A stretch of DNA of 14,070 bases from an uncultured Oscillospiraceae bacterium (GCA_904398675.1 CAJFPI010000119.1:1-14070); one strand, 5' to 3'; shown: positions 6,406 through 13,732, numbered from the stretch's first letter. A program made the numbers and translations. Notes: generated by a model not told the origin, from the sequence alone.

Positions 6406-8242
6406 GGGCAGATTCCTCCTCCTGATGAAAATGCTGGTAGACGGCCTGGGCCGTGTTTCTCGGCACCACCGAGCGGAGCTGCTCCTCCGTGGCCTCCCGG
6501 ATGGCCTTCACGCTGCCGAAGTGCTTGAGCAGGGCCTGCCGCCGGACCTCCCCCACCCCGGGGATCTGGTCCAGGGCCGACCGGCGCACCCCCTTGGCGT
6601 GGCTCTGGCGGTGGAAGGTGATGGCAAAGCGGTGGGTCTCCTCCTGGATGCGGCCCACCATGGCAAAGACCGCCGGGTTCTGCTGGATGCCGATTTCCCG
6701 GCCCTCCGGCGTCACCAAGGCCCGGGTGCGGTGGCGGCCGTCCTTCACCATGCCCAGGATGGGCGTCTGAAGGTGGAACTCCCCCGCAATCACCGCCTGG
6801 GCCGCCTCGGCGTGGGCAGCGCCGCCGTCAATGAGAAAGACGTCGGGCAGGGGGGAGAATTTCTCGTCCCCATCCGCATACCGCTGGAGCCGGCGGCGCA
6901 GTACCTCCTGCATGGAGCGGTAGTCGTCCGGGTGGCCCTCCAGCTCCTTGATTCGGAAATGGCGGTATTGGCTCTTGGCGGGCCGGGCGCCCTGGAATAC
7001 GGTCATGGAGGCCACAATGTCGCTGCTGCCGGTGTTGGAGATGTCGTAGGCCTCCATCCGCTCCGGGACCTGGGGGAGCCCCGCCATCCTGGCAAAGAGC
7101 TCCAGCGTCCGGTCCACCCGCTCCTCCCGGGTAGTGACCCGCTCCGCCTCCTCCCTGGCGTTGCGCAGGGCCATGTCCAAAAGCTCCGCCTTCTCCCCCC
7201 GCTGGGGGCAGCGGACATGGACCTTGTACCCGGCGGCCTCGCAGAGCATCTGGGCGAATACGTCCATATCCTCGATTTCAAAGGGCAGCAGGATCTCCCG
7301 GGGCAGCACATTTCGCCCGCCGTAGTACTGCAGCAGCAGCGCCGCCAGCATTTCCGGCGGCTCCTCGTTGGCCGGGGCCTGGAAGAGGGAGGCCTCCCGG
7401 TAGACCAGCTGCCCCTGCTCGTAGTGGAGCACGGCGTAGCAGCATTTGGCCTCCCGGTAAAGGCCCCACACGTCGGTGTCGGCGCAGGCGCCCGCCACCA
7501 CCCGCTGCCGCTTGCCCAGGGTCTCGATGGCACGGATGCGGTCCCGCAGCTCCGCCGCCCGCTCAAACTGGAGCTGCTCTGCCGCCTCCTCCATCTCCTT
7601 TTCCAGGGCATGGACAACGTCCCCCAGCTTGCCGGTCAGCAGCAAAACGGCCTGCTCGATCCTGCGGCGGTACTCCTCGTCGTCCGGCGCGCCCCGGCAG
7701 AAGGCGTCGCACCGGCCCATATGGTGGTTGAGGCAGGGCCGCTCCTTCCCAATGTCCCGGGGAAACCGCTTGCTGCAGGTGGGGAGTTTCAGGGCCGCGG
7801 CGATGGCGTCCAGGGCCGCCCGGGTCTCATACCGCCCACCGAAGGGGCCGAAGTACCGGGCGTTGTCCTTCTCCTTTTTGTTGATCAGGGAGAACCGGGG
7901 ATACCGCTCGCTGGAGAGGCGGACAAAGGGGTAGCCCTTGCTGTCCTTGAGAAGAATGTTGTACCGGGGCATGTACTGCTTGATGAGGGCGTTTTCCAAC
8001 ACCAGGGCCTCAAACTCCGAGCGGACCACAATGGTGTCGAAGTCATCCACCTGGCCCACCATTACATGGGTCTTGTAGTTGTGGCCGCTGCCGCCCTGGA
8101 AATACTGGCTCACCCGGTTTTTCAGCCGCTTGGCCTTGCCCACATAGATGACGTCCCTCTCCCCGTTTTTCATCAGGTAGACCCCCGGGGCCAGGGGGAG
8201 GGAATTGGCCTTGTCCAGCAGCTCCTCCCGCGTCATATCCAT
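6398..8242 (-). CDS. uvrC: Excinuclease ABC subunit C
   Basis: UvrC makes the dual incisions around DNA damage bound by UvrB in nucleotide excision repair. The 614-residue protein has the GIY-YIG nuclease (GVYLMKNG at 20-27, IYVGKAKRLKNRV at 32-44), four cysteines (156, 170, 178, 182) in the pattern of the reported Fe-S site, and a UVR motif for UvrB (about 208-240). The C-terminal endonuclease has acidic residues in AYDISN (Asp400) and FLIDGG (Asp472). The end holds two helix-hairpin-helix motifs (from about IPGVGEVRRQALLKHFG, 560-576). The frame is open to an ATG at 8281, but 8242 is preferred: GGAAGGA precedes it, a TATACT box lies between 8270 and 8275, and 614 residues fits the family. 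An ATG at 8236 is also possible. Confidence 0.97.
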   Translation of the reverse strand: MDMTREELLDKANSLPLAPGVYLMKNGERDVIYVGKAKRLKNRVSQYFQGGSGHNYKTHVMVGQVDDFDTIVVRSEFEALVLENALIKQYMPRYNILLKDSKGYPFVRLSSERYPRFSLINKKEKDNARYFGPFGGRYETRAALDAIAAALKLPTCSKRFPRDIGKERPCLNHHMGRCDAFCRGAPDDEEYRRRIEQAVLLLTGKLGDVVHALEKEMEEAAEQLQFERAAELRDRIRAIETLGKRQRVVAGACADTDVWGLYREAKCCYAVLHYEQGQLVYREASLFQAPANEEPPEMLAALLLQYYGGRNVLPREILLPFEIEDMDVFAQMLCEAAGYKVHVRCPQRGEKAELLDMALRNAREEAERVTTREERVDRTLELFARMAGLPQVPERMEAYDISNTGSSDIVASMTVFQGARPAKSQYRHFRIKELEGHPDDYRSMQEVLRRRLQRYADGDEKFSPLPDVFLIDGGAAHAEAAQAVIAGEFHLQTPILGMVKDGRHRTRALVTPEGREIGIQQNPAVFAMVGRIQEETHRFAITFHRQSHAKGVRRSALDQIPGVGEVRRQALLKHFGSVKAIREATEEQLRSVVPRNTAQAVYQHFHQEEESAHG

Positions 8243-8269
8243 CACATCCTTCCCATCCGCAGTGGCATC

Positions 8270-8298
8270 AGTATACCACATCCCGGGGCAAAAGAAAA
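8270..8298 (-). promoter_or_regulatory. Possible uvrC promoter
   Basis: On the minus strand TATACT (8275 down to 8270) is preceded, 17 bases upstream, only by a weak TTTTCT (8298-8293). Transcription would start near 8263, just ahead of the preferred uvrC start. The good -10 with the poor -35 makes this tentative. Confidence 0.4.
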
Positions 8299-8317
8299 GC
8301 GGGAGGTACTCCCCCGC
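8290..8317 (-). terminator. Terminator ahead of uvrC for the upstream envelope operon
   Basis: Read on the minus strand, a stem of GCGGG and GAG pairing with CTCCCGC (one two-base bulge, TAC loop) is followed by TTTTCTTTT. It would end read-through from the minus-strand operon at 8431-10058 before the uvrC promoter. Confidence 0.7.
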
Positions 8318-8334
8318 CCGGCATCAGACTGCCG

Positions 8335-8362
8335 AAAAAGGCTAACAGGTTTTTTGACAGCC
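8335..8362 (-). terminator. Weak second terminator hairpin
   Basis: On the minus strand GGCTGTCA pairs with TGTTAGCC (one mismatch and one G-U pair) around an A-rich loop, followed by five U residues. It lies between the large hairpin at 8365-8403 and the terminator at 8290-8317. Confidence 0.5.
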
Positions 8363-8364
8363 CA

Positions 8365-8403
8365 GGCCGCCGGAAAAGCCCCAGCAGGGCTTTTCCGGCG
8401 GCC
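8365..8403. repeat. Perfect 17-bp inverted repeat without a U-run
   Basis: Arms at 8365-8381 and 8387-8403 (GGCCGCCGGAAAAGCCC and its exact complement) enclose a five-base loop, CAGCA. No T-run follows on either strand. It lies 27 bases after the stop of the last gene of the envelope operon, so it may protect the mRNA 3' end or be a dispersed palindromic repeat. Confidence 0.85.
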
Positions 8404-8430
8404 AAATCATATCTCCGGTGGTGGAACAGT

Positions 8431-8709
8431 CTATGTCCTGGCGCCGGGCAGCACAGGGATGTGAAAAATCCATGCCTCGTAGGCCGTCACGCCGGGGTCT
8501 TGCTCCTCCGGCAGGAAACGGCCCGTGATGGCAAAGGCGTAGCCAAGGCCACGGTAGGTCCCGGAGCCGCCGTCGTCCGCGGCGGTCTCGCTGTCCAGAA
8601 TGCAGAACAGGGGGCGCTCAAAACGGCAGACCAGGGAGAAGTCGATGATCCCCATGACCAGCCACGGGGCTGCGGCGGCCAGGAGGATGCGCCGAATCCA
8701 CTTTTTCAT
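8431..8709 (-). CDS. Small single-pass membrane protein, third gene of DUF4349 operon
   Basis: This is a 92-residue protein of unknown function. The start MKKWIRR is chosen because GGAGG lies eight bases upstream; an in-frame ATG at 8781 would overlap the previous gene and has no better site. A basic N-terminus and hydrophobic segment (residues about 8-25) make an uncleaved anchor, or a signal peptide, placing the rest outside the membrane. The outer part has a Gly-rich turn (ADDGGSGTYRGLGYAFAITG, 44-63), then PEEQDPGVTAYEAW and a hydrophobic end. I recall similar small proteins with the GTYxGLGY motif in gut Clostridia, without known function. It begins four bases after the stop of the preceding gene, so it is clearly cotranscribed. 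Confidence 0.8.
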   Translation of the reverse strand: MKKWIRRILLAAAAPWLVMGIIDFSLVCRFERPLFCILDSETAADDGGSGTYRGLGYAFAITGRFLPEEQDPGVTAYEAWIFHIPVLPGART

Positions 8710-8713
8710 CTCT

Positions 8714-9145
8714 TCATCCTCCCGCCCCATGGGGTTCCAGCAGGCTGTTGGCAAAGGCGTTGAGAGCCTCGCAGGGCGCATATTCCGTGCGGTAGCTCAC
8801 ATCGTCCAGCACCAGGAAGGGGTTAAAGGCAACCACGGTGCGGGTGCTGCCGTCCGCCAGCGCCAGGGTGAAGATCACACTCTGCCCGGCATACTCCGTG
8901 ATGGCGTCATCCCGCTGGTAGATCACCACCTCCCGCAGCAGCCCGGCCAGCTCCTCCCGCTCCGCCGCGTCCAGGGTCACCGTCACGTCCGGCGGCAAAA
9001 GCTCCACGGAGACGGCGATCAGGTCCGCCGCCTCCAGGTCCCGGAAGGGCCGCAGCCCCCGGCGGGTGAGGAGGAGAAGGACAACCGCCGCCAGGAGAAG
9101 GATTCCCAGCCACAGCCATTTTTTCAGGGATCTGGGGCGCGGCAT
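8714..9145 (-). CDS. Single-pass membrane protein of unknown function, second gene of DUF4349 operon
   Basis: This is a 143-residue protein. The ATG at 9145 is chosen over the one at 9166 because it lies one base after the stop of the DUF4349 gene and has GGAGG nine bases upstream. After the basic start MPRPRSLKKW comes a strongly hydrophobic helix (residues about 10-27, LWLGILLLAAVVLLLL) followed by arginines. The remaining 110 residues are probably extracytoplasmic: DLIAVSVELLPPDVTVTL (41-58), VVIYQRDDAITEYAGQSVIF (73-92) and VAFNPFLVLDDVSYRTEYAP (105-124). I recall the pattern of AxNPFLxxDxVxYxTxYxPCE in many clostridial hypothetical proteins, which suggests a widespread but uncharacterised family. 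It may work with the DUF4349 lipoprotein at the cell surface. Confidence 0.83.
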   Translation of the reverse strand: MPRPRSLKKWLWLGILLLAAVVLLLLTRRGLRPFRDLEAADLIAVSVELLPPDVTVTLDAAEREELAGLLREVVIYQRDDAITEYAGQSVIFTLALADGSTRTVVAFNPFLVLDDVSYRTEYAPCEALNAFANSLLEPHGAGG

Positions 9146-9146
9146 C

Positions 9147-10058
9147 TCACTGCCCCTCCTCCCCATCGCCGGGGAGCTGCCGCCGCCGTCTCCGCCGGCG
9201 GACCAGCGTCACCACGCCAGCCGCCATAGCCGCCAGCAGCACCAGCCACACCCAGTTGTAGACCAGCCAGACCGCGATTTCCTCCAGAGCGCTGCCCACG
9301 TTCCGCAGGCCCCCTATAAAGGCCTCCTTCAGCCGCCCGCCCAGGGTGGTCACCGGCTCCTCGCTGCCGGAGAGGCGGTAGACCTCCTGGAGATACAGCG
9401 TGATGGTGGCGTATTCGATGCGGTTGTCATAGCTCTGGAGACTGCCGGACAGCTCCTCAATGGCCAGCTCCGTCTCGCTGATGGCGCTTTCAATGGTGAT
9501 GATGTCCGCCATGTCCTCCGCCTGGCTGAGGAGGTCCTGGAGCCGCTGGAGCTTGGTGCGCTGGGTGGCCAGGCGCCCCTCGATGTCGTAGTAGACCTCG
9601 GACACATCCTCCTCGCTGTCGGTCTGGTAGGTCACGTGGAGGCTCTCCCCCACCTGGGAGAGAAAGGACTGAAATTGGTCCGCAGGGACCCGGATGGTGT
9701 ACTCCCCGTACCGGTAGGCGCCCCGGTTGGAGACGCTGCGGTTGGAGAAATAGCCCTCCGCCCCGTCCACCATATCCGCAAGAGACTGCTGGGCAGTCTC
9801 AAAATCGGTGGTCTCCGCCTCGATATAGCCGGTGTAGATTTTCTTGGGCGCGTCCATGTCCGCCTCGTCCCCGCCCTCAGCGGCGCCGCCCGCCTCCGGC
9901 ATGGCGCTGTCGGACCAGCCGCCGGTACTGCTGGAGTTTCCATCGCCGGCATCGGCAGCGGTTGAGTTGTCCGAGCCGCCGGAGGCGCCGCAGGCGGCAA
10001 GCAGCATTGCAAGGGCAAGGAGCAGAGCAAAGACACGCAGTTTACGCAGGGCTTTCAT
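9147..10058 (-). CDS. DUF4349 domain lipoprotein with C-terminal membrane anchor
   Basis: This 303-residue protein is predicted to be at the outer face of the membrane. AGGAGG lies seven bases before the chosen ATG; upstream in-frame codons to 10283 are not needed. Residues 1-22 are a lipoprotein signal with lipobox LAAC and Cys23 as the lipidated residue. Residues 24-70 are a Ser/Gly/Asp-rich linker. The DUF4349 domain covers about 72-285: a YTGYIEAETTDFETA start, the beta segment YRYGEYTIRVPADQF (115-129), a long coiled coil (about 160-212), then RIEYATITLYLQEV. A membrane helix (about 261-286) ends in seven arginines. Family function is unknown; cell-envelope stress has been suggested by context. 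It is the first gene of a three-gene operon with spacings of one and four bases, behind an ECF-like promoter motif. Confidence 0.93.
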   Translation of the reverse strand: MKALRKLRVFALLLALAMLLAACGASGGSDNSTAADAGDGNSSSTGGWSDSAMPEAGGAAEGGDEADMDAPKKIYTGYIEAETTDFETAQQSLADMVDGAEGYFSNRSVSNRGAYRYGEYTIRVPADQFQSFLSQVGESLHVTYQTDSEEDVSEVYYDIEGRLATQRTKLQRLQDLLSQAEDMADIITIESAISETELAIEELSGSLQSYDNRIEYATITLYLQEVYRLSGSEEPVTTLGGRLKEAFIGGLRNVGSALEEIAVWLVYNWVWLVLLAAMAAGVVTLVRRRRRRRQLPGDGEEGQ

Positions 10059-10098
10059 CCATCTTCCTCCTTTCAAAATTGGGGGTTCTATTTCTAAA

Positions 10099-10123
10099 GA
10101 CGCAGGATAAAGGGAAAAGTGCC
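10099..10123 (-). promoter_or_regulatory. Putative ECF-sigma promoter of the DUF4349 operon
   Basis: On the minus strand GGCACTTTT (10123-10115) is followed by TCCTGCGTCT, with the CGTC core at 10102-10099. Spacing from the GGCACT hexamer to CGTC is 15 bases. The TCCTGCGTCT block is identical to that in front of the 762-residue gene. No good sigma-A promoter is visible for this operon. The -35 is weaker than at the other site. Confidence 0.5.
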
Positions 10124-10127
10124 GCCG

Positions 10128-10145
10128 CCTCTTGCAAGAAAGAGG
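10128..10145. repeat. Dyad overlapping the -35 of the FMN enzyme gene
   Basis: CCTCTT (10128-10133) and AAGAGG (10140-10145) form an inverted repeat with a six-base spacer. It overlaps the -35 hexamer of the plus-strand promoter and lies just upstream of the divergent ECF-like promoter, so it could be an operator serving either direction. Confidence 0.45.
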
Positions 10146-10160
10146 ACTTTTCGCTAAAAT
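10132..10160 (+). promoter_or_regulatory. Sigma-A promoter of the alpha-hydroxy-acid oxidase-like gene
   Basis: TTGCAA (10132-10137) and TAAAAT (10155-10160) are separated by exactly 17 bases. Transcription would begin near 10167, about 56 bases ahead of the start codon. Confidence 0.72.
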
Positions 10161-10164
10161 GGTT

Positions 10165-10202
10165 TCACATCCGGCGGCAGAGCTGCCGGACAAGCCATGT
10201 GA
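10165..10202 (+). promoter_or_regulatory. Nested inverted repeat in the leader of the FMN enzyme gene
   Basis: TCACAT (10165-10170) pairs with ATGTGA (10197-10202), and inside it CGGCAG (10175-10180) pairs with CTGCCG (10183-10188). The outer dyad spans the likely transcription start, so it may be an operator or an mRNA stem just ahead of the ribosome binding site (GAGGAGGAG at 10208-10216). Confidence 0.4.
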
Positions 10203-10222
10203 GAGATGAGGAGGAGACATCC

Positions 10223-11242
10223 ATGACCTATGAGGAAGTGCTGGCCGCCGCCCGGACCTGCGTCGGCCCCTACTGCAAGGCATGCCCTGTGTGCAACGGC
10301 CTGGCCTGCCGGAACACCATGCCCGGGCCCGGGGCCAAGGGCCTGGGCACCGGCGCCATCCGCAACTATCAGAAGTGGCAGGAGGTCCTGGTGAATCTGG
10401 ACACGATTTGCGAGAACAAGCCGGCGGACCCGTCGGTAACGCTGCTGGGCCGCCGCTTTGCAGCCCCCTTTTTCGCCGCCCCCATCGGCGCGCTGAAACT
10501 CCACTACGGGGACAAGCACGATGATCTCTCCTATAACAATATCCTGGTGCCGGCCTGCGCGGAGGAGGGCATTGCCGCCTTCACCGGCGACGGCACGGAT
10601 CCCCGGGTGTTTGAGGGGGCCTGTGCCGCCATCCGCCGCAGCGGCGGCGCGGGCATTCCCACCGTCAAGCCCTGGGACCGGGACACCCTTCTCCAAAAGC
10701 TGGAGATGGCCAAGGCCGCCGGCCCCGCCGCCATTGCCATGGACATCGACGCGGCGGGCCTGCCCTTCCTCCAGAATCTGACGCCCCCCGCCGGCAGCAA
10801 GACGGTGGAGGAGCTGCGGGAGGTGGTGGCAGCCTGCGGGGATCTGCCCTTTATCCTGAAGGGGATCATGACGGTACGGGGCGCGGAGAAGGCCGCAGCC
10901 GCCGGGGCCAAGGCCATTGTGGTCTCCAACCACGGCGGGCGGGTGCTGGACCAGTGCCCCGCCACGGCGGAGGTGCTGCCCGCCATCGCCGACGCGGTGG
11001 GCCGGGAGCTGACGATCCTGGTGGACGGCGGCATCCGTACGGGGATGGACGTGTTCAAGGCCCTGGCCCTGGGCGCCCACGGCGTGCTGATCGGCCGTCC
11101 CTTTGTCCCCGCCCTCTATGGCGGCGGAGCGGAGGGCGTGGCCCTCTATGTAAGGCGGCTCAAGGCGGAGCTGGTGGATACCATGGCCATGTGCGGCGTC
11201 CACACGGTCGCGGAGATCGACCGCAGCTGCATCACATGGTGA
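10223..11242 (+). CDS. FMN-dependent alpha-hydroxy-acid oxidase/dehydrogenase-like protein with Cys-rich N-terminus
   Basis: This is a 339-residue cytoplasmic TIM-barrel flavoprotein of the lactate/glycolate oxidase family. The start MTYEEVL has GAGGAGGAG just upstream; the open frame back to 9962 is not coding. Barrel motifs are AAPIGA (85-90), MDIDAAG (173-179), ILKGIMT with Lys213, VVSNHGGRVLD (233-243) with the catalytic base His237 and Arg240, LVDGGIRTG (266-274) and LIGRPF (289-294) for the FMN phosphate. The N-terminus is unusual: C13-x4-C18-x2-C21-x2-C24-x4-C29 replaces the usual N-terminal segment and could bind an Fe-S cluster or zinc. I recall closely similar proteins across gut Clostridia, annotated only by family. 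The substrate is unknown, and in an anaerobe a dehydrogenase passing electrons to a carrier is more likely than an oxidase. No partner gene adjoins it. Confidence 0.92.
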   Translation: MTYEEVLAAARTCVGPYCKACPVCNGLACRNTMPGPGAKGLGTGAIRNYQKWQEVLVNLDTICENKPADPSVTLLGRRFAAPFFAAPIGALKLHYGDKHDDLSYNNILVPACAEEGIAAFTGDGTDPRVFEGACAAIRRSGGAGIPTVKPWDRDTLLQKLEMAKAAGPAAIAMDIDAAGLPFLQNLTPPAGSKTVEELREVVAACGDLPFILKGIMTVRGAEKAAAAGAKAIVVSNHGGRVLDQCPATAEVLPAIADAVGRELTILVDGGIRTGMDVFKALALGAHGVLIGRPFVPALYGGGAEGVALYVRRLKAELVDTMAMCGVHTVAEIDRSCITW

Positions 11243-11333
11243 AGACCCGCTTGCCAGCAGTGACCGCAAAACCAACGGCCTGTGAAACTATGGGCGGGCC
11301 CGTGCGTCTTGGTATTGGAGACGGAACATAGCC

Positions 11334-11367
11334 AAAAAGCCTCGGAGGACATTCTCCGGGGCTTTTT
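11334..11367. terminator. Bidirectional terminator between convergent genes
   Basis: A 14-bp stem with one G-T pair has arms at 11334-11347 and 11354-11367 and loop GACATT. It starts with AAAAAGCC and ends GGCTTTTT. It serves both the FMN enzyme gene (plus) and the 762-residue gene (minus), which converge here. Confidence 0.92.
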
Positions 11368-11376
11368 ATAGGTTCC

Positions 11377-13665
11377 TTATGGATTTTTGACTGTGATGGT
11401 GTTGGTGGCGGGATCCAGGTTCCCGTCCACCGCCCAGCCGGTACTGCTGAGGGCCGCGTCCATGGTCTGGAGCAGGCCGTCGGAGGGGGAGGACGCATAG
11501 GGGTAGGAAAAGATCCGCACCGAGAGGATCCGGTCCCCGTCGTGCTCCGCCGCCAGCCACAGGGGCAGGTCCCTGTACCACTGGCCGTCGTCCCCCTGGT
11601 AGGCGCCGCTGTCCGGGTCGGCCGGCGGGGAGACGGTCTGCCGGGCGTTGTCGAAGAAGAGCTCGATGGATGTCCCGCCGCTGCCGGGGAGCGTGCAGAC
11701 CCATCTGGTGTCGGTGAGGGCGGCGTCATAGCCCGTCTGCTCCAGATAGGGGGCGTAAAAATCGGACAGCCGCCAGGCGGTGAGGTTGTCCAGCACCAGC
11801 CAGGTGTCCGCCGGATCCGCCGCCGTGCGGTAGATGACCAGGGGCTCCTGCGGTCGCTCCCCCAGATCCATGGGGACGTCGCTGCCATCGGCCTGGAAGG
11901 TCTGGGCCACAGCGGTGAACAGGCCGGTCAGGCCGCTGCCGTCGGGGTAGGTCCACATGACCTCATAGCCCCCGGTTTCCGTCTCGAACCAATAGGCCTC
12001 CGTCAGCTGGTGTCTGCCGCTGTACCCCTTGGCCCAGGCTGTGGTGCCGCCCCAGCGGTAGTTGGTCTCCACCTGGGTATAGGCGTCGACAAACGAGGTG
12101 TAAAATGCGGCGGCGGTGTAGCCGCTGTCATGGGGACGGACCTCCAGGTAGGCGTTGAGCCGGCTGCTGTCAGGATACCAGCGGCTGCCGTCCTGTTTCC
12201 AGGATTCCGGAAGGTAGAGGCTCCAGGCGTAGTCGCCGTAGCTGCCGCCCCCCTCTGCAAGGTAGCAGAGCATCGTCTCCTCCCCCACGGCCAGCTCCAT
12301 GGTCTGGCTGCGGCCGTTGCCGGCGCGCTGCTGGGCCAGCGGCGCGCCATCGGACCGGCAGCCCACCACCTGCCAAAGCGAAAGGGGGCGGACATCCTGG
12401 GTGTCGGTATAAAGACCGCGGCCCAATAGCAGCGTATATTGCCGGTTCTGCCCCTCGGGGGTTGCTGAAACGAGGGCATACTCTGTGATATGGCCGCTGT
12501 CCGCGGCCTGCGTCTCCGAGAGGATCTCCCAGTTTTCCAGTGTGTCCCCATAAGAGAGAAGATAGCCGGAGACAACGCCCTCCATTTGCGTGGCCCACCC
12601 GTCGTTGCCCGCAGAGATGGAGCGGAGAAGGGAGGCGGTGGCCGCGGGCCATCCGCTGCTGAGATCCACTGTCATGCCCAGCTCCAGCACATAGTCCACA
12701 TACTGGTTCCAGTCCGCCACCGTCATCTCCTTGGTGTAGAGGGTGTCCATGAGGACAAAGCGGCCGCTGTCATCCGACTTTACGATGAAAAGGGGAACGC
12801 CCCGCTCATCCTCGGCGGAGAGCCAGCCGTTATAGGTGGTGATGGAGCCGAGGGAGGGCACGGTGTTCCGATCCTCGGGCAGGATGCGGTAATCCAGGGT
12901 CCAGAGGTAGTAGCCGTCATCCCGCCAGTCCACGCACTGCAGCCGGGAGAGGTAGGACGCCTTCACCACGGCCCCGGCCTCCTCCAGCGCATGGCGCTGC
13001 TGGTTAATGAGCTCCAGGGCCATGGCCTCCACGGCGTTATACTGGTCATTGGTGTGGCTCTGCACCTTCCCGTCCTTCACTGTCAGCACCGTGCCGCCCA
13101 CTGCCGCAGGCACGCCGCTGCGGGAGAGGGAGAGGACCAGGGTGTCTCCGGTCCTGGTTCCGGCGGTAACCGTGAGGGATGTCCGCTCCTCCGGCGGGGT
13201 GTCAGCGCGGCAGTATGTGCCGCTGTCGGGGAGATAGGTCCAGTCGGAGAGCGTGTCCCGCCAGGTAGCCAGAGGCTGGCCGGTCATCTCCAGAAGAAAG
13301 CTGTCCAGCTCGGCCTCGGACACAGCCAGGCAGCGCATCCCCGCCTCCTGCGTGCCGCCGGCGGCGAGAAAAGCCGACTTCTCCTCCGCCGTGGGCTCCC
13401 GGACAGGTCCGCCGCCTCCCCTGAGCAGCTGATCCAGGTTCAGGTGCGTGAGATCGCTGTAGAGATGGAGCGAAAAACCGCACCACTGGGGACTGATCAG
13501 CCGTTCCTCCCACTGCGCCAGCTCCTCTGAAGACAGGGGGATGGTGCGGGTTCTGTAATAGGCATAGCCGCCTGCCGCGGCGGCTCCGGCCACCACCAGC
13601 ACCGCCAGCACTGCCGCGATCCACCGCCCTGACCGCCGCCGGCTGCAGCTCTTCTCCTCCAGCAT
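11377..13665 (-). CDS. Large single-pass extracytoplasmic protein of unknown function
   Basis: I do not recognise this 762-residue protein. The ATG at 13665 has AGGAGG seven bases upstream; the frame also opens at a GTG at 13701 with no good site. The start is basic and cytoplasmic (KSCSRRRSGRW), followed by one hydrophobic helix (about 15-37, ending AAAAGGYAYY). The remaining 720 residues are therefore likely outside the membrane. That part is rich in Trp, Tyr, Asp and Gly with many short beta-like segments (DGYYLWTLDYRILPED, TGGYEVMWTYPDGSG, DTWLVLDNLTAW), has few cysteines, and shows no enzyme motif, LPxTG anchor or clear tandem repeat to my eye. It is a monocistronic gene with an ECF-like promoter and 5' hairpin, which suggests an envelope stress or sensing role; an anti-sigma-like function is possible but unproven. 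Confidence 0.88.
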   Translation of the reverse strand: MLEEKSCSRRRSGRWIAAVLAVLVVAGAAAAGGYAYYRTRTIPLSSEELAQWEERLISPQWCGFSLHLYSDLTHLNLDQLLRGGGGPVREPTAEEKSAFLAAGGTQEAGMRCLAVSEAELDSFLLEMTGQPLATWRDTLSDWTYLPDSGTYCRADTPPEERTSLTVTAGTRTGDTLVLSLSRSGVPAAVGGTVLTVKDGKVQSHTNDQYNAVEAMALELINQQRHALEEAGAVVKASYLSRLQCVDWRDDGYYLWTLDYRILPEDRNTVPSLGSITTYNGWLSAEDERGVPLFIVKSDDSGRFVLMDTLYTKEMTVADWNQYVDYVLELGMTVDLSSGWPAATASLLRSISAGNDGWATQMEGVVSGYLLSYGDTLENWEILSETQAADSGHITEYALVSATPEGQNRQYTLLLGRGLYTDTQDVRPLSLWQVVGCRSDGAPLAQQRAGNGRSQTMELAVGEETMLCYLAEGGGSYGDYAWSLYLPESWKQDGSRWYPDSSRLNAYLEVRPHDSGYTAAAFYTSFVDAYTQVETNYRWGGTTAWAKGYSGRHQLTEAYWFETETGGYEVMWTYPDGSGLTGLFTAVAQTFQADGSDVPMDLGERPQEPLVIYRTAADPADTWLVLDNLTAWRLSDFYAPYLEQTGYDAALTDTRWVCTLPGSGGTSIELFFDNARQTVSPPADPDSGAYQGDDGQWYRDLPLWLAAEHDGDRILSVRIFSYPYASSPSDGLLQTMDAALSSTGWAVDGNLDPATNTITVKNP

Positions 13666-13732
13666 AGATACGCCTCCTGTAGCATACACATCCCGCACCA
13701 CACGATCCGGGATGAAACAACCGCTCCACGCC

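Noticed and set aside
5302..6528. 408-codon plus-strand frame opposite the cyclo-ligase
   Set aside because: It is antisense to a well-supported gene, lacks a good ribosome binding site and gives a Pro/Arg/Gly-rich translation.
8243..8281. ATG at 8281 as the uvrC start
   Set aside because: It lies upstream of a likely -10 box and has no ribosome binding site; the ATG at 8242 has GGAAGGA and fits the family length.
6311..8464. 717-codon open frame on the plus strand opposite uvrC
   Set aside because: It is antisense to a clear uvrC. Long open frames opposite GC3-rich genes are expected in this composition. Its translation is low-complexity and matches no family.
10059..10283. N-terminal extension of the DUF4349 protein to 10283
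   Set aside because: It would put an Arg-rich stretch before a textbook lipoprotein signal and run through the divergent promoters; AGGAGG marks the start at 10058.
10154..11275. 373-codon minus-strand frame opposite the FMN enzyme
   Set aside because: A shadow of the real gene; the plus-strand frame has all family motifs.
11542..13530. Two long plus-strand frames (11542-12429 and 12490-13530) opposite the 762-residue gene
   Set aside because: The minus-strand frame is continuous across both, has a ribosome binding site, promoter and terminator, and a sensible membrane topology.
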